A DNA stretch of 15,646 nucleotides from SFEB01 sp964612455 (GTDB lineage Bacteria; Bacillota; Clostridia; Christensenellales; CAG-314). The stretch spans positions 1 through 15,646 of the forward strand of contig CAZTCB010000031.1 of assembly GCA_964612455.1 (NCBI GenBank). The letters are read 5' to 3'. The position numbers were made by a program, and so were the translations under genes. The notes beneath the pieces are model-generated. The model was not told the DNA's origin. It made no database searches and saw only the letters and a list, made by a program, of their open reading frames with translations. Positions 1-6,084 of this stretch are shown here, piece after piece (position 1 is the stretch's first letter; each line of letters begins with the position of its first letter).

Positions 1-42
1 AATAACGTTTAACGATTTTGTTTCGCTAAACGTTATTTTTTT
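1..42 (+). terminator. Intrinsic terminator of a gene left of the window
   Basis: An 11-bp stem (AATAACGTTTA at 1-11 with TAAACGTTATT at 27-37), extended inward by a CG/CG pair across one mismatch, is followed by a T run at 36-42. The T run lies on the + strand, so it most likely ends a + strand gene outside the window. The stem is AT-rich but long. Confidence 0.7.
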
Positions 43-161
43 ATATTCAAATTTTCGGTAAAAGTTTTTTCCGTTGACTTTTGCTTTTCTTTATGCTACT
101 TCCGACCACCGAAAAGGCAACGCAATCGGAGGCTTACGTTAACCATAAAAATGTGTCACAA
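43..161. other. Short intergenic stretch between two hairpins, no convincing gene
   Basis: About 120 bases between two terminator hairpins. The only coding-like signal is a 28-codon open stretch on the - strand (133 to 47) that follows a TAA, has no ATG and no ribosome-binding site, and ends in TGA. Its basic tail (KKSKSQRKK) could be a decayed gene end or part of a dispersed repeat. I do not call it a gene. Confidence 0.4.
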
Positions 162-208
162 CAATAAAAACACTCTCACTGATTTTCGCGAGAGTGTTTT
201 TATTTTTC
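162..208. terminator. Bidirectional terminator, mainly for folT
   Basis: The arms AAAAACACTCTC (166-177) and GAGAGTGTTTTT (190-201) form a stem flanked by A and T runs, so it can work in both directions. It lies 16 bases beyond the folT stop codon on the - strand and is the natural end of that transcript. Confidence 0.8.
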
Positions 209-223
209 AACGTTTATTTCGTT

Positions 224-826
224 CTATTTATTTGCGGTCGAATGTGTTTTCCTTTTTTTGAAGACGTAACGAGCAAACGAAGGACTCTTGAGTATCAATC
301 CGGTCAACACCGTATTGAGAGTCAGCCAAAACCATTGAACGCACGCGCGCCTTACTACCGTCGCCCTGAACACGTCCAAACCAGCGTTTATCAACAAAGT
401 CGTGGTCGGATAGTACGCCGCCATACCCATGTCGTACAACAACGCCTCTCCGAGCGCCGTCAGCCCGAGACTGCACACCAAAAAAGTGCTTAACGCCGTG
501 CAAACAAGTTTAACCGAAAGACTATCCGTCTTTAAATACCTGAAAAACAAGCCAGCCAGTAGTGACATTACGCCGTTGCTCAGCGTGATAAGCGGCATCC
601 ACGGTCCCTCGGGAAACAACATTGCCGGCAAAAAATCCGCCAGCATCGCCACCCCGCATCCTATCCACGGACCGAGTAACGCACCGGATAGAAAACAAAA
701 AGCATACACGAAACTGATACGCCCGAAAGTATCTATACGCGGCATTACGGACGAAAGCAAGTTTAAAACTATGCCGACTGCCGTAAAAACGGATACGAGA
801 GTAATGATTTGTGTTTTTTTTGACAT
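224..826 (-). CDS. folT: Folate-family ECF transporter S component (FolT-like)
   Basis: A 200-residue integral membrane protein with about five to six hydrophobic segments and the layout of ECF-transporter substrate-binding S subunits. It should bind folate at the membrane and pair with a shared EcfT/EcfA module, which is not encoded here. The N-terminal helix (VSVFTAVGIVLNLL), the following RISFVYAFCFLSGALLGPWIG segment and a Pro-rich loop before PWMPLITLSNGVMSLLAGLF resemble the folate S family. ATG at 826 is chosen because GGAGG stands 8 nt upstream (836-840); an in-frame ORF continues to 985, but that part is the riboswitch. The specificity call rests mainly on the THF aptamer directly upstream. 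The C-terminal part, after about residue 115, matches my picture of FolT less well. The gene is monocistronic between a promoter at 1007-1035 and a terminator at 162-208. Confidence 0.8.
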   Translation of the reverse strand: MSKKTQIITLVSVFTAVGIVLNLLSSVMPRIDTFGRISFVYAFCFLSGALLGPWIGCGVAMLADFLPAMLFPEGPWMPLITLSNGVMSLLAGLFFRYLKTDSLSVKLVCTALSTFLVCSLGLTALGEALLYDMGMAAYYPTTTLLINAGLDVFRATVVRRACVQWFWLTLNTVLTGLILKSPSFARYVFKKRKTHSTANK

Positions 827-833
827 TATAAAA

Positions 834-859
834 GACCTCCCTGTTAACTCGGAAAGGTC
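834..859 (-). promoter_or_regulatory. Ribosome-site-masking hairpin in the folT leader
   Basis: On the - strand GACCUUUC (859 to 852) can pair over 8 bp, including two G-U pairs, with GGGAGGUC (841 to 834). The second arm contains the Shine-Dalgarno sequence of folT. The arm GACCUUUC is preceded by CGCG and overlaps a segment (CGGAC) able to pair with GUCCG nearer the aptamer, so alternative folds exist. This suggests control at translation initiation. The helix is visible; the switching mechanism is inferred. Confidence 0.55.
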
Positions 860-901
860 CGCGCAAAAAATCGCATACCGCAAAAAAACGGACGCTATTA
901 A

Positions 902-1001
902 CAGCAACGGACGCGAACAAGTACCGCAGAACCATTCGTCCTTTCGTGCAGGGGCGACTTCCCATCCCCGTGCCACTTTACGCACTTGCCCTACTTTGCC
1001 G
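902..1001 (-). ncRNA. THF (tetrahydrofolate) riboswitch aptamer, folT motif
   Basis: Read on the - strand, P1 pairs CGGCAA (1001-996) with UUGCUG (907-902), and P2 pairs GCAAGU with ACUUGU. Conserved segments appear in the right order: AGUAG after P1, GCGUAAAGUG after P2 (family GCGUUAAGUG), a loop AUGGGAAGUCG closed by GGGG/CCCC (family AUGGGAUGUCG), then CGAA, CGGU and GCGUCCG before P1 closes. Order, spacing and pairing match the THF riboswitch class known upstream of folT and folate genes in Firmicutes. The predicted transcription start falls at about 1000, so the aptamer forms the very 5' end of the mRNA. Folates would be expected to lower FolT synthesis. Confidence 0.88.
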
Positions 1002-1006
1002 TGAAC

Positions 1007-1035
1007 AATATATCACAAAATACGAATAATGTAAA
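1007..1035 (-). promoter_or_regulatory. Promoter of the folT riboswitch transcript
   Basis: TTTACA (1035-1030) and TATATT (1012-1007) are separated by 17 nt on the - strand. The predicted start is near 1000-1001, at the first bases of aptamer helix P1. It stands back to back with the possible DUF421 promoter. Confidence 0.65.
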
Positions 1036-1040
1036 TCGTT

Positions 1041-1069
1041 TTTAACTTTTTTATTTGATTTCGGATAAT
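1041..1069 (+). promoter_or_regulatory. Possible promoter of the DUF421-DUF4363 operon
   Basis: TTTAAC (1041-1046), a 17-nt spacer and GATAAT (1064-1069) give a predicted start near 1076. That is downstream of the TTG codon at 1055 and 21 nt before ATG 1097, which argues for ATG 1097 as the start of the gene. Both boxes are imperfect in an AT-rich stretch. Confidence 0.4.
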
Positions 1070-1096
1070 TTTTTTTGTACGACGCAAAATAAAGGT

Positions 1097-1774
1097 ATGC
1101 TTACTATTTTTTTCAGAGGATTGATTATTTTCGGACTTCTGTTGGTCGTAATAAGACTGATGGGCAAACGCCAAATCGGCGAAATGGAGCCGTTTGAGCT
1201 TGTAATAACTCTAGTCATATCCGAGATTGCGTGCGTTCCCATGGGGGATAAAAACATACCGCTCACCTACGGTATCGTATGCATACTCACGCTTTATATA
1301 GTCCATCAGTTTATCGTGCTACTGTCCAAAAACACGCGCATGCAAGGCATAATAAGCGGAAAACCGATGTTGGTAATAGACAAGAGCGGAATCAACGTGG
1401 GCGCGGTAAAACAACTCAACATGCAGGTAAACGACCTCTTGCAATCATTGCGAAACACAGGGCATTTTTCGGTCGAAGAAATAGAATACGCTTTGATGGA
1501 AACTAACGGACAGTTGTCCGTGATACCGAAACAATCTATGGAAGACAGGCAAAAAACGCTACCCGTCCCCCTTGTTCTCGAAGGAAAGTGGTGTACGGAA
1601 GAATTGACGCAGCATGATATAGATAAACAAAAAATAAGCGACATGTTATTTAAAAAACACGTTCGATTTAAAGACATCGTGTTTTTAACCGTCGACCAAA
1701 ACGACCACTTTGTGGTACAAGACAAACGCGGCGTACGCAGTTGGGACGAACAAAAGGAAGGTATACTCAAATGA
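1097..1774 (+). CDS. DUF421 (YetF/YcaP-family) membrane protein
   Basis: 225 residues. Three N-terminal hydrophobic segments (about 3-20, 32-48 and 55-77) carry the family hallmark GKRQIGEMEPFELV (23-36) and the SEIACVPM segment. A soluble domain follows with GKPMLVIDKSG (88-98), the N-D-L-L/LR region (112-119) and V-E-E-I-x-YALMETNG-x-LSV (126-142). These are standard DUF421 features; the family is known from YetF in Bacillus, and its biochemical role is not established. Start: ATG 1097 gives the usual family N-terminus, although AAAGG lies only 1 nt upstream; an in-frame TTG at 1055 lies upstream of the predicted transcription start. The stop overlaps the next gene by 4 nt (ATGA), so the two are probably translationally coupled. 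Confidence 0.85.
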   Translation: MLTIFFRGLIIFGLLLVVIRLMGKRQIGEMEPFELVITLVISEIACVPMGDKNIPLTYGIVCILTLYIVHQFIVLLSKNTRMQGIISGKPMLVIDKSGINVGAVKQLNMQVNDLLQSLRNTGHFSVEEIEYALMETNGQLSVIPKQSMEDRQKTLPVPLVLEGKWCTEELTQHDIDKQKISDMLFKKHVRFKDIVFLTVDQNDHFVVQDKRGVRSWDEQKEGILK

Positions 1775-2145
1775 AGCACATGATTATTCCGTTGGTTGCA
1801 CTCATTCTGGTTGTGGGTCTCGGCATTTTTGAAAGCATAACCATTTACGAAACCTATGAAGATTTTGAAAAAGAAATAGATAAACTAATGCAGTTGTGTT
1901 ACGACGAAAATCTAACGGAAGAAACATTTGAAGAGTTTTGCGAATATTGGGTTGAAATAAGAGAAAAGTCGGAATTTTTTCTTCCCCACAACGACGTTTA
2001 CGAAATAACGTTGCGTATAGGCGAAATCAAAGCGTACGTCAGGCAAAAAGACTACGACCTTTGCCTTGCTCATCTTTCGGTAATGAAAGACCTCGCATCG
2101 TATATAGGGCATCTTACCGTTCCCTCCATAGGGCACGTAATGTAA
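1771..2145 (+). CDS. DUF4363 family small membrane-anchored protein
   Basis: 124 residues: one N-terminal membrane anchor (about 4-22, IIPLVALILVVGLGIFESI) and then a mainly helical, acidic extracytoplasmic region rich in E, Y and F. Size, single anchor, helical body and position behind a DUF421 gene fit DUF4363, a recurring neighbour of DUF421 in Firmicutes. The start at 1771 has AAGGAAGG (1754-1761) 9 nt upstream and overlaps the preceding stop as ATGA. No catalytic motif is visible. The pair probably forms a membrane complex (inferred from synteny only). Confidence 0.7.
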   Translation: MKHMIIPLVALILVVGLGIFESITIYETYEDFEKEIDKLMQLCYDENLTEETFEEFCEYWVEIREKSEFFLPHNDVYEITLRIGEIKAYVRQKDYDLCLAHLSVMKDLASYIGHLTVPSIGHVM

Positions 2146-2194
2146 CGGTTTTTTTAATATTTAATATAACAATAGATTAATCACACGTATAAAT

Positions 2195-2235
2195 AAACGC
2201 GCCGAGTTTCTTTTGCGAAACTCGGCGCGTTTTTA
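2195..2235. terminator. Strong bidirectional terminator between DUF4363 and U32 genes
   Basis: A perfect 16-bp stem, AAACGCGCCGAGTTTC (2195-2210) with GAAACTCGGCGCGTTT (2217-2232), has a 6-nt loop and a T run. The A run on the other side lets it also end the converging U32 transcript, whose stop is at 2273. Confidence 0.9.
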
Positions 2236-2272
2236 CTTTCCTTTTTAAAAAGTCAAAAGAAAAGATAGATTT

Positions 2273-3502
2273 TTATACCGTTCTTAAAATATCTCCCGAC
2301 TCCAACTTGCAAGGACAATCGAATTTTAAAATTTGCTGCACTCGCTTGGCATCGTCAACGGCAATGTCGTTGATATCCCGAAGATTTTTTATCGTAACTC
2401 TCTTATTAAAAACGTCTGCGGGCGAAAGTATCTCTACGCATTGTCCTTCCTTAAAACGACTGCGCATTTCTATCGTAGCAACGCCGTCGTAATAATCCTT
2501 GACCACCGCCAGAAACTCACTGTCCCCCGTCGCACGACTCGTCTCGTAATTTTGTGTTATCTTTCCGTCGTCAAAAGTAAAACCCTCGGTAAACTGTCTG
2601 TGCGTGGTTTTAAACAGCTCTGCCGCCAGTTTTTCATCCGTAACGTAGTTTTCGGGATTGGCGTAGTACGCGTCGATTGCGCGCCTATACGCGTTAACTA
2701 CCGTGGCGACGTAATACGGTGATTTCATCCTGCCTTCGATTTTAAACGACGCTACGCCGCACTCGATGAGGTCTTTGATACGGCGGATAAGATTGAGGTC
2801 TTTACTGTTGAAAATATAAGTCCCCCGTGCGTCCTCCTTAACGAGCAACTGCTTGTCCGTATGTTCTTTTTCCTCGATTTGCCATTCCCAGCGACAAGCC
2901 TGAACACACTCCCCGCGATTGGCGCCCCTGCCCGTCAAAAAATCCGACATCAGACACCTGCCGCTGTAACTGACGCACATCGCGCCGTGAATAAACACTT
3001 CCGTTTCGCACGTCGGCACGAAAGAGTTGATTTCCGCAATATCTTCAAATTTACATTCCCGAGCCAAAACAACCCGTCGTGCGCCCTGTTTGTGCCAAAA
3101 CTCGACTGCGTATTTGTTTAGTACGTTGGCTTGGGTGGATATATGTATGGACAGACGCGGAGCGACTTTTTTAGCCACGTCAACCACGCCCGCATCCGAC
3201 ACTATGACGCCGTCGACTCCGACGTCTTGCAAAAACACAAGGTACTCTTGCAATTCTTCAAAATCGGCGTTTCGGGCAAATATGTTGACGGTAACGTATA
3301 TTTTTTTGTCCGCAGAGTGCGCAACGTCAGTCGCTTGCAGTATTTCTTCTTGCGTAAAATTGTCGGCAAAAGCGCGCAATCCGAAGTTTTTGCCGGCGAG
3401 ATACACCGCGTCCGCTCCGAAGTGAAACGCAGTCAGGAGTTTTTCCATATTTCCTGCGGGCGCCAACAATTCTACTTTTCTTTTTTCCTTAATCTCGTTC
3501 AT
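2273..3502 (-). CDS. Peptidase U32 family protein, probable tRNA hydroxylation enzyme (TrhP-like)
   Basis: 409 residues, normal for the family. The N-terminus has the U32 start ELLAPAGNMEKLLTAFHFGADAVYLAG (11-37). The signature E-V-F-I-H-G-A-M-C-V-S-Y-S-G-R-C lies at 168-183, with Cys176 and Cys183 followed by Cys199 and Cys203 in GECVQACRW: probably iron-sulfur ligands. FNSKDLNLI and SFKIEGRMKSPYYVATVVNAYR are also typical. Family knowledge: once called collagenase-like proteases, members such as TrhP (E. coli YegQ, Bacillus YrrN/YrrO) are now linked to prephenate-dependent 5-hydroxylation of wobble uridine in tRNA, and RlhA acts on 23S rRNA. TrhP-like is the best guess; the exact subgroup is not certain. 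It lies 27 nt after the RNase J gene and is probably cotranscribed. No Shine-Dalgarno precedes ATG 3502. Confidence 0.85.
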   Translation of the reverse strand: MNEIKEKRKVELLAPAGNMEKLLTAFHFGADAVYLAGKNFGLRAFADNFTQEEILQATDVAHSADKKIYVTVNIFARNADFEELQEYLVFLQDVGVDGVIVSDAGVVDVAKKVAPRLSIHISTQANVLNKYAVEFWHKQGARRVVLARECKFEDIAEINSFVPTCETEVFIHGAMCVSYSGRCLMSDFLTGRGANRGECVQACRWEWQIEEKEHTDKQLLVKEDARGTYIFNSKDLNLIRRIKDLIECGVASFKIEGRMKSPYYVATVVNAYRRAIDAYYANPENYVTDEKLAAELFKTTHRQFTEGFTFDDGKITQNYETSRATGDSEFLAVVKDYYDGVATIEMRSRFKEGQCVEILSPADVFNKRVTIKNLRDINDIAVDDAKRVQQILKFDCPCKLESGDILRTV

Positions 3503-3529
3503 AATAATAGTATTTTTATTTCGTTACTG

Positions 3530-5683
3530 TCAGTTTTCTAAAATAATCGGTATAATCATAGGATAACGATCGTATTTTTTTCGGAAGTAACTCTTTATCG
3601 GTTTTTGTATGAGTTGTTTCGTAATAGTGACGTTAAGCTCCTTAAGATCGATGTTTTCCAATGCCTCCGCCGTCAGGTTTTTAAGGTCGTCGAGAGTACG
3701 GCTGTTGCTGTCGTCTCCCGTGTATATGCAACCGCGGCTTATTATTTCGGGACCGCTGGTAACAACCCCCTGAGTGACGTCTACCCCTACGAGCACGATG
3801 ACAATACCTTCTTCCGCAAGAGTACGACGGTCTTTGAGCAAATCTTTGCCTACGTCGCCCACGGTAAGCCCGTCAACGAGTACGATACCGCTCGGAATCT
3901 TGTCTTTCTTTGCTATTTTTCGGGAAGTGACCTCTACTACCGAACCAATTTCAGGAATAACCACGTTGTTTTCATCCATTCCGAGCGACTCCGCGAGTCT
4001 GGCATGTTGACAAAGATGGCGGTATTCTCCGTGAATAGGAATAAAAAACTTCGGTTTTAACAACGAATGCATCAGTTTGAGTTCTTCTCTGCACGCATGT
4101 CCCGAGACATGCACGTCGGCAAGACTGCTGTATATTACCGTTGCGCCCAATCTGTAAAGATTGTTGATTACTTTGTATATATCCTTTTCGTTTCCGGGAA
4201 TGGGACTTGCGGATATAACGATAGTATCGTTTTTACCGATAGTGATTTTATTAAACTGACCGCTCGCCATACGCGTAAGCGCAGACATCGGTTCGCCTTG
4301 AGTGCCCGTAGAAAGGATGCATATCTCCCCGTCGGGAACACTGTTTACTTTTTCGATATCCACCGTTTCTCTCTCGTCAAACACGAGCATGCCTGCCTTT
4401 CGCGCGGTATCGACGACCTTTGCCATACTTCGCCCGCCAAACGCAATCTTGCGCCCGCATTCCTTAGCTATATCTATGATTTGCTGAACCCTGTCGACGT
4501 TGGACGCGAAAGTGGCGACAATAAGCCTACGCCCCACATTTGAGTCAAAAACCCTGCGCAACGTATCGGTGACAACCACCTCGCTCATGGTATAACCGGG
4601 GCGTTCGACGTTTGTAGACTCAGCCATAAGAACAGCCACACCGTTTTTACCGAGTTCCGCAATACGATGAATGTTCATCACCTGCCCGCCTATGGGCGTA
4701 TAGTCGATTTTGAAATCGCCCGTTAAAAAGACCGTCCCCACGGGGGTTTTTAGCGCAATTGCCATACTATCCGCTATGCTGTGGCAAACGTGAACAAACT
4801 CCGCTTTAAATACACCGAGCGAAACTACGGAAGACTCATCGACGAGATTGAGCCTGTAGTCGGATATTTCGTGCTCTACGAGTTTGTTTTCAACCAGTGC
4901 CAAGGTCAGTCGACTGCCGTAAACGGGAATATTTATTTCTTTGAGCAAGTACGGAACCCCGCCGATATGGTCCTCATGTCCGTGAGTAAGCAAAAGTCCC
5001 CTTATACGAGACTTGTTTTCTTTGAGGTAAGTCACGTCGGGTATCACTATATCTACTCCCGGCATTTCCGCGGTCGGAAAACTCATGCCGGCATCCACGA
5101 CAACGATATCGTCACCGTACTCGAAAGCCGTCATATTTTTACCGATTTCACCGACACCTCCGAGAAACATGATTTTAAGCTTTTTGCCGTTTTCGGCTTT
5201 TTTTGCGTTTTTGGGCGTTATTTCATCCTGCTCCGACGCAGACGTTTCGTTGTTGCGGAGATTTATCGCTTCGTCGCCGACAACATTGCGGCGTTGCTCG
5301 CGCGCTGCTTTCGTCGCCTTGCTCGCACGCCTGTGCACGGGCGTCTTGGGCGAAACCGCACGGACGGTTTCATCGGAAAAATCCAACAATTCGGATACTT
5401 CGTTTTCCGTCGGGTTGGTTACTGCCGACAGTTTTCGGGAAAGAGGACGGCGTTTTGCCTTTTTTTGAGCCTCGACGTACTCCGCAAAACTTTGTTTCTT
5501 TGGCTGGCGATTGTTTGTACTCTCATACAAGACCTTTGCCTCGGCTCTCCTTTGAGCTGCCGTCTTGCGCCGAGGTTTGTCTTCGGGAGATTTGTGCCCG
5601 TCAGATTTATTTTTTTCGGGATATCGTCCCGATTTTTTTTCGCTCGATTGAGCGGAACGTTTTTTATTTTTTTCTTCTTTCAT
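3530..5683 (-). CDS. rnj: Ribonuclease J with long basic N-terminal extension
   Basis: 717 residues against about 555 for typical RNase J. The enzyme has 5'-exo- and endonuclease activity in mRNA decay and rRNA maturation. The metallo-beta-lactamase/beta-CASP core begins near 169 (KIMFLGGVGEIGKNM) and carries the zinc motif HGHEDH at 234-239, then VHVCHSIADSMAI, TGDFKID, the beta-CASP segment VATFASNVDRVQQI, STGTQGEPMSAL, VHVSGHA, IPIHGEYRHL, and the usual C-terminus with RYPMIIPIILEN. Residues 1-168 are rich in K, R, E and S, low in hydrophobics and probably disordered. The start is well placed: AAAGGA is 5 nt before ATG 5683, with a sigma-A promoter and a 110-nt structured leader upstream. 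It is the first gene of an operon with the U32 gene. Only one RNase J is visible, so J1 versus J2 cannot be assigned. Confidence 0.95.
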   Translation of the reverse strand: MKEEKNKKRSAQSSEKKSGRYPEKNKSDGHKSPEDKPRRKTAAQRRAEAKVLYESTNNRQPKKQSFAEYVEAQKKAKRRPLSRKLSAVTNPTENEVSELLDFSDETVRAVSPKTPVHRRASKATKAAREQRRNVVGDEAINLRNNETSASEQDEITPKNAKKAENGKKLKIMFLGGVGEIGKNMTAFEYGDDIVVVDAGMSFPTAEMPGVDIVIPDVTYLKENKSRIRGLLLTHGHEDHIGGVPYLLKEINIPVYGSRLTLALVENKLVEHEISDYRLNLVDESSVVSLGVFKAEFVHVCHSIADSMAIALKTPVGTVFLTGDFKIDYTPIGGQVMNIHRIAELGKNGVAVLMAESTNVERPGYTMSEVVVTDTLRRVFDSNVGRRLIVATFASNVDRVQQIIDIAKECGRKIAFGGRSMAKVVDTARKAGMLVFDERETVDIEKVNSVPDGEICILSTGTQGEPMSALTRMASGQFNKITIGKNDTIVISASPIPGNEKDIYKVINNLYRLGATVIYSSLADVHVSGHACREELKLMHSLLKPKFFIPIHGEYRHLCQHARLAESLGMDENNVVIPEIGSVVEVTSRKIAKKDKIPSGIVLVDGLTVGDVGKDLLKDRRTLAEEGIVIVLVGVDVTQGVVTSGPEIISRGCIYTGDDSNSRTLDDLKNLTAEALENIDLKELNVTITKQLIQKPIKSYFRKKYDRYPMIIPIILEN

Positions 5684-5746
5684 ATATTCCTTTATAAATC
5701 AATTTTACTGCTGTTTTTTGCGTACCCGCATAATCGTACCGTTTTT

Positions 5747-5793
5747 AACGCTACTGCTTTTAGCGTTAATGTCGATACGGCGCACCTTCACCG
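5747..5793 (-). promoter_or_regulatory. Two hairpins in the RNase J mRNA leader
   Basis: On the - strand the predicted mRNA begins with CGGUG (5793-5789), pairing with CGCCG (5782-5778) exactly at the 5' end. A second stem, AACGCUA/UAGCGUU (5767-5747), follows. A 5'-terminal hairpin in an RNase J message could hinder 5' exonuclease entry or allow feedback. The helices are visible; any role is inferred. Confidence 0.4.
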
Positions 5794-5799
5794 ATATTT

Positions 5800-5828
5800 A
5801 TTATAATACAAAATCGCGTCGTTGCCAA
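5800..5828 (-). promoter_or_regulatory. Sigma-A-type promoter of the RNase J-U32 operon
   Basis: TTGGCA (5828-5823), a 17-nt spacer and a perfect TATAAT (5805-5800) give a predicted start near 5793 and a leader of about 110 nt. Confidence 0.8.
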
Positions 5829-5983
5829 ACGTTTTTTTGTCTAAAATCGTCGATTTAAAAAAAAATCGTCCGAAGTCGTGTTTTTCTCAACCGAAAAAAA
5901 ACAGCGAATAAACGGCATTTTTAAAATAAAAACCGACCGATACGGAATATTGTAAATTTTAGATATTTGTCACTTTATTTGAG
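5829..5983. other. AT-rich spacer between divergent promoters
   Basis: The intergenic region 5684-6084 holds the RNase J leader and promoter on the left and the serC promoter and leader on the right. This middle part contains A and T runs and repeated AAATCGTC-like words. I see no gene, RNA gene or clear operator in it. Confidence 0.5.
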
Positions 5984-6011
5984 TTGCATTTTTTTTTATT
6001 AGGTGTATAAT
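5984..6011 (+). promoter_or_regulatory. Sigma-A-type promoter of serC-serA
   Basis: TTGCAT (5984-5989), a 16-nt spacer and TATAAT (6006-6011) give a start near 6018-6020 and an untranslated leader of about 65 nt. The leader begins with a small hairpin, GUAUC/GAUAC (6020-6034), and holds a second one, GCCU-ACG-AGGC (6051-6061), before the GAGGAG ribosome site. Confidence 0.75.
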
Positions 6012-6084
6012 ATACATTGGTATCAGAGGGATACTTTAAAACAAAATAAAGCCTACGAGGCGTAAATAAAGAGGAGATAACTTT

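Noticed and set aside
827..985. N-terminal extension of folT (53 codons upstream of 826)
   Set aside because: The extension is the riboswitch and ribosome-site-masking leader; ATG 826 has GGAGG at good spacing and gives the normal S-component N-terminus.
429..1004. 191-codon open frame on the + strand across folT and its riboswitch
   Set aside because: It is antisense to a membrane protein and a structured RNA; there is no ribosome site and no domain.
1055..1096. TTG start of the DUF421 gene at 1055
   Set aside because: There is no ribosome site; it would lie upstream of the predicted transcription start, and family members begin close to the first helix, as with ATG 1097.
4781..5806. 341-codon open frame on the + strand across the RNase J gene
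   Set aside because: It is antisense to a clearly conserved enzyme, F- and R-rich without a domain, with no proper promoter or ribosome site.
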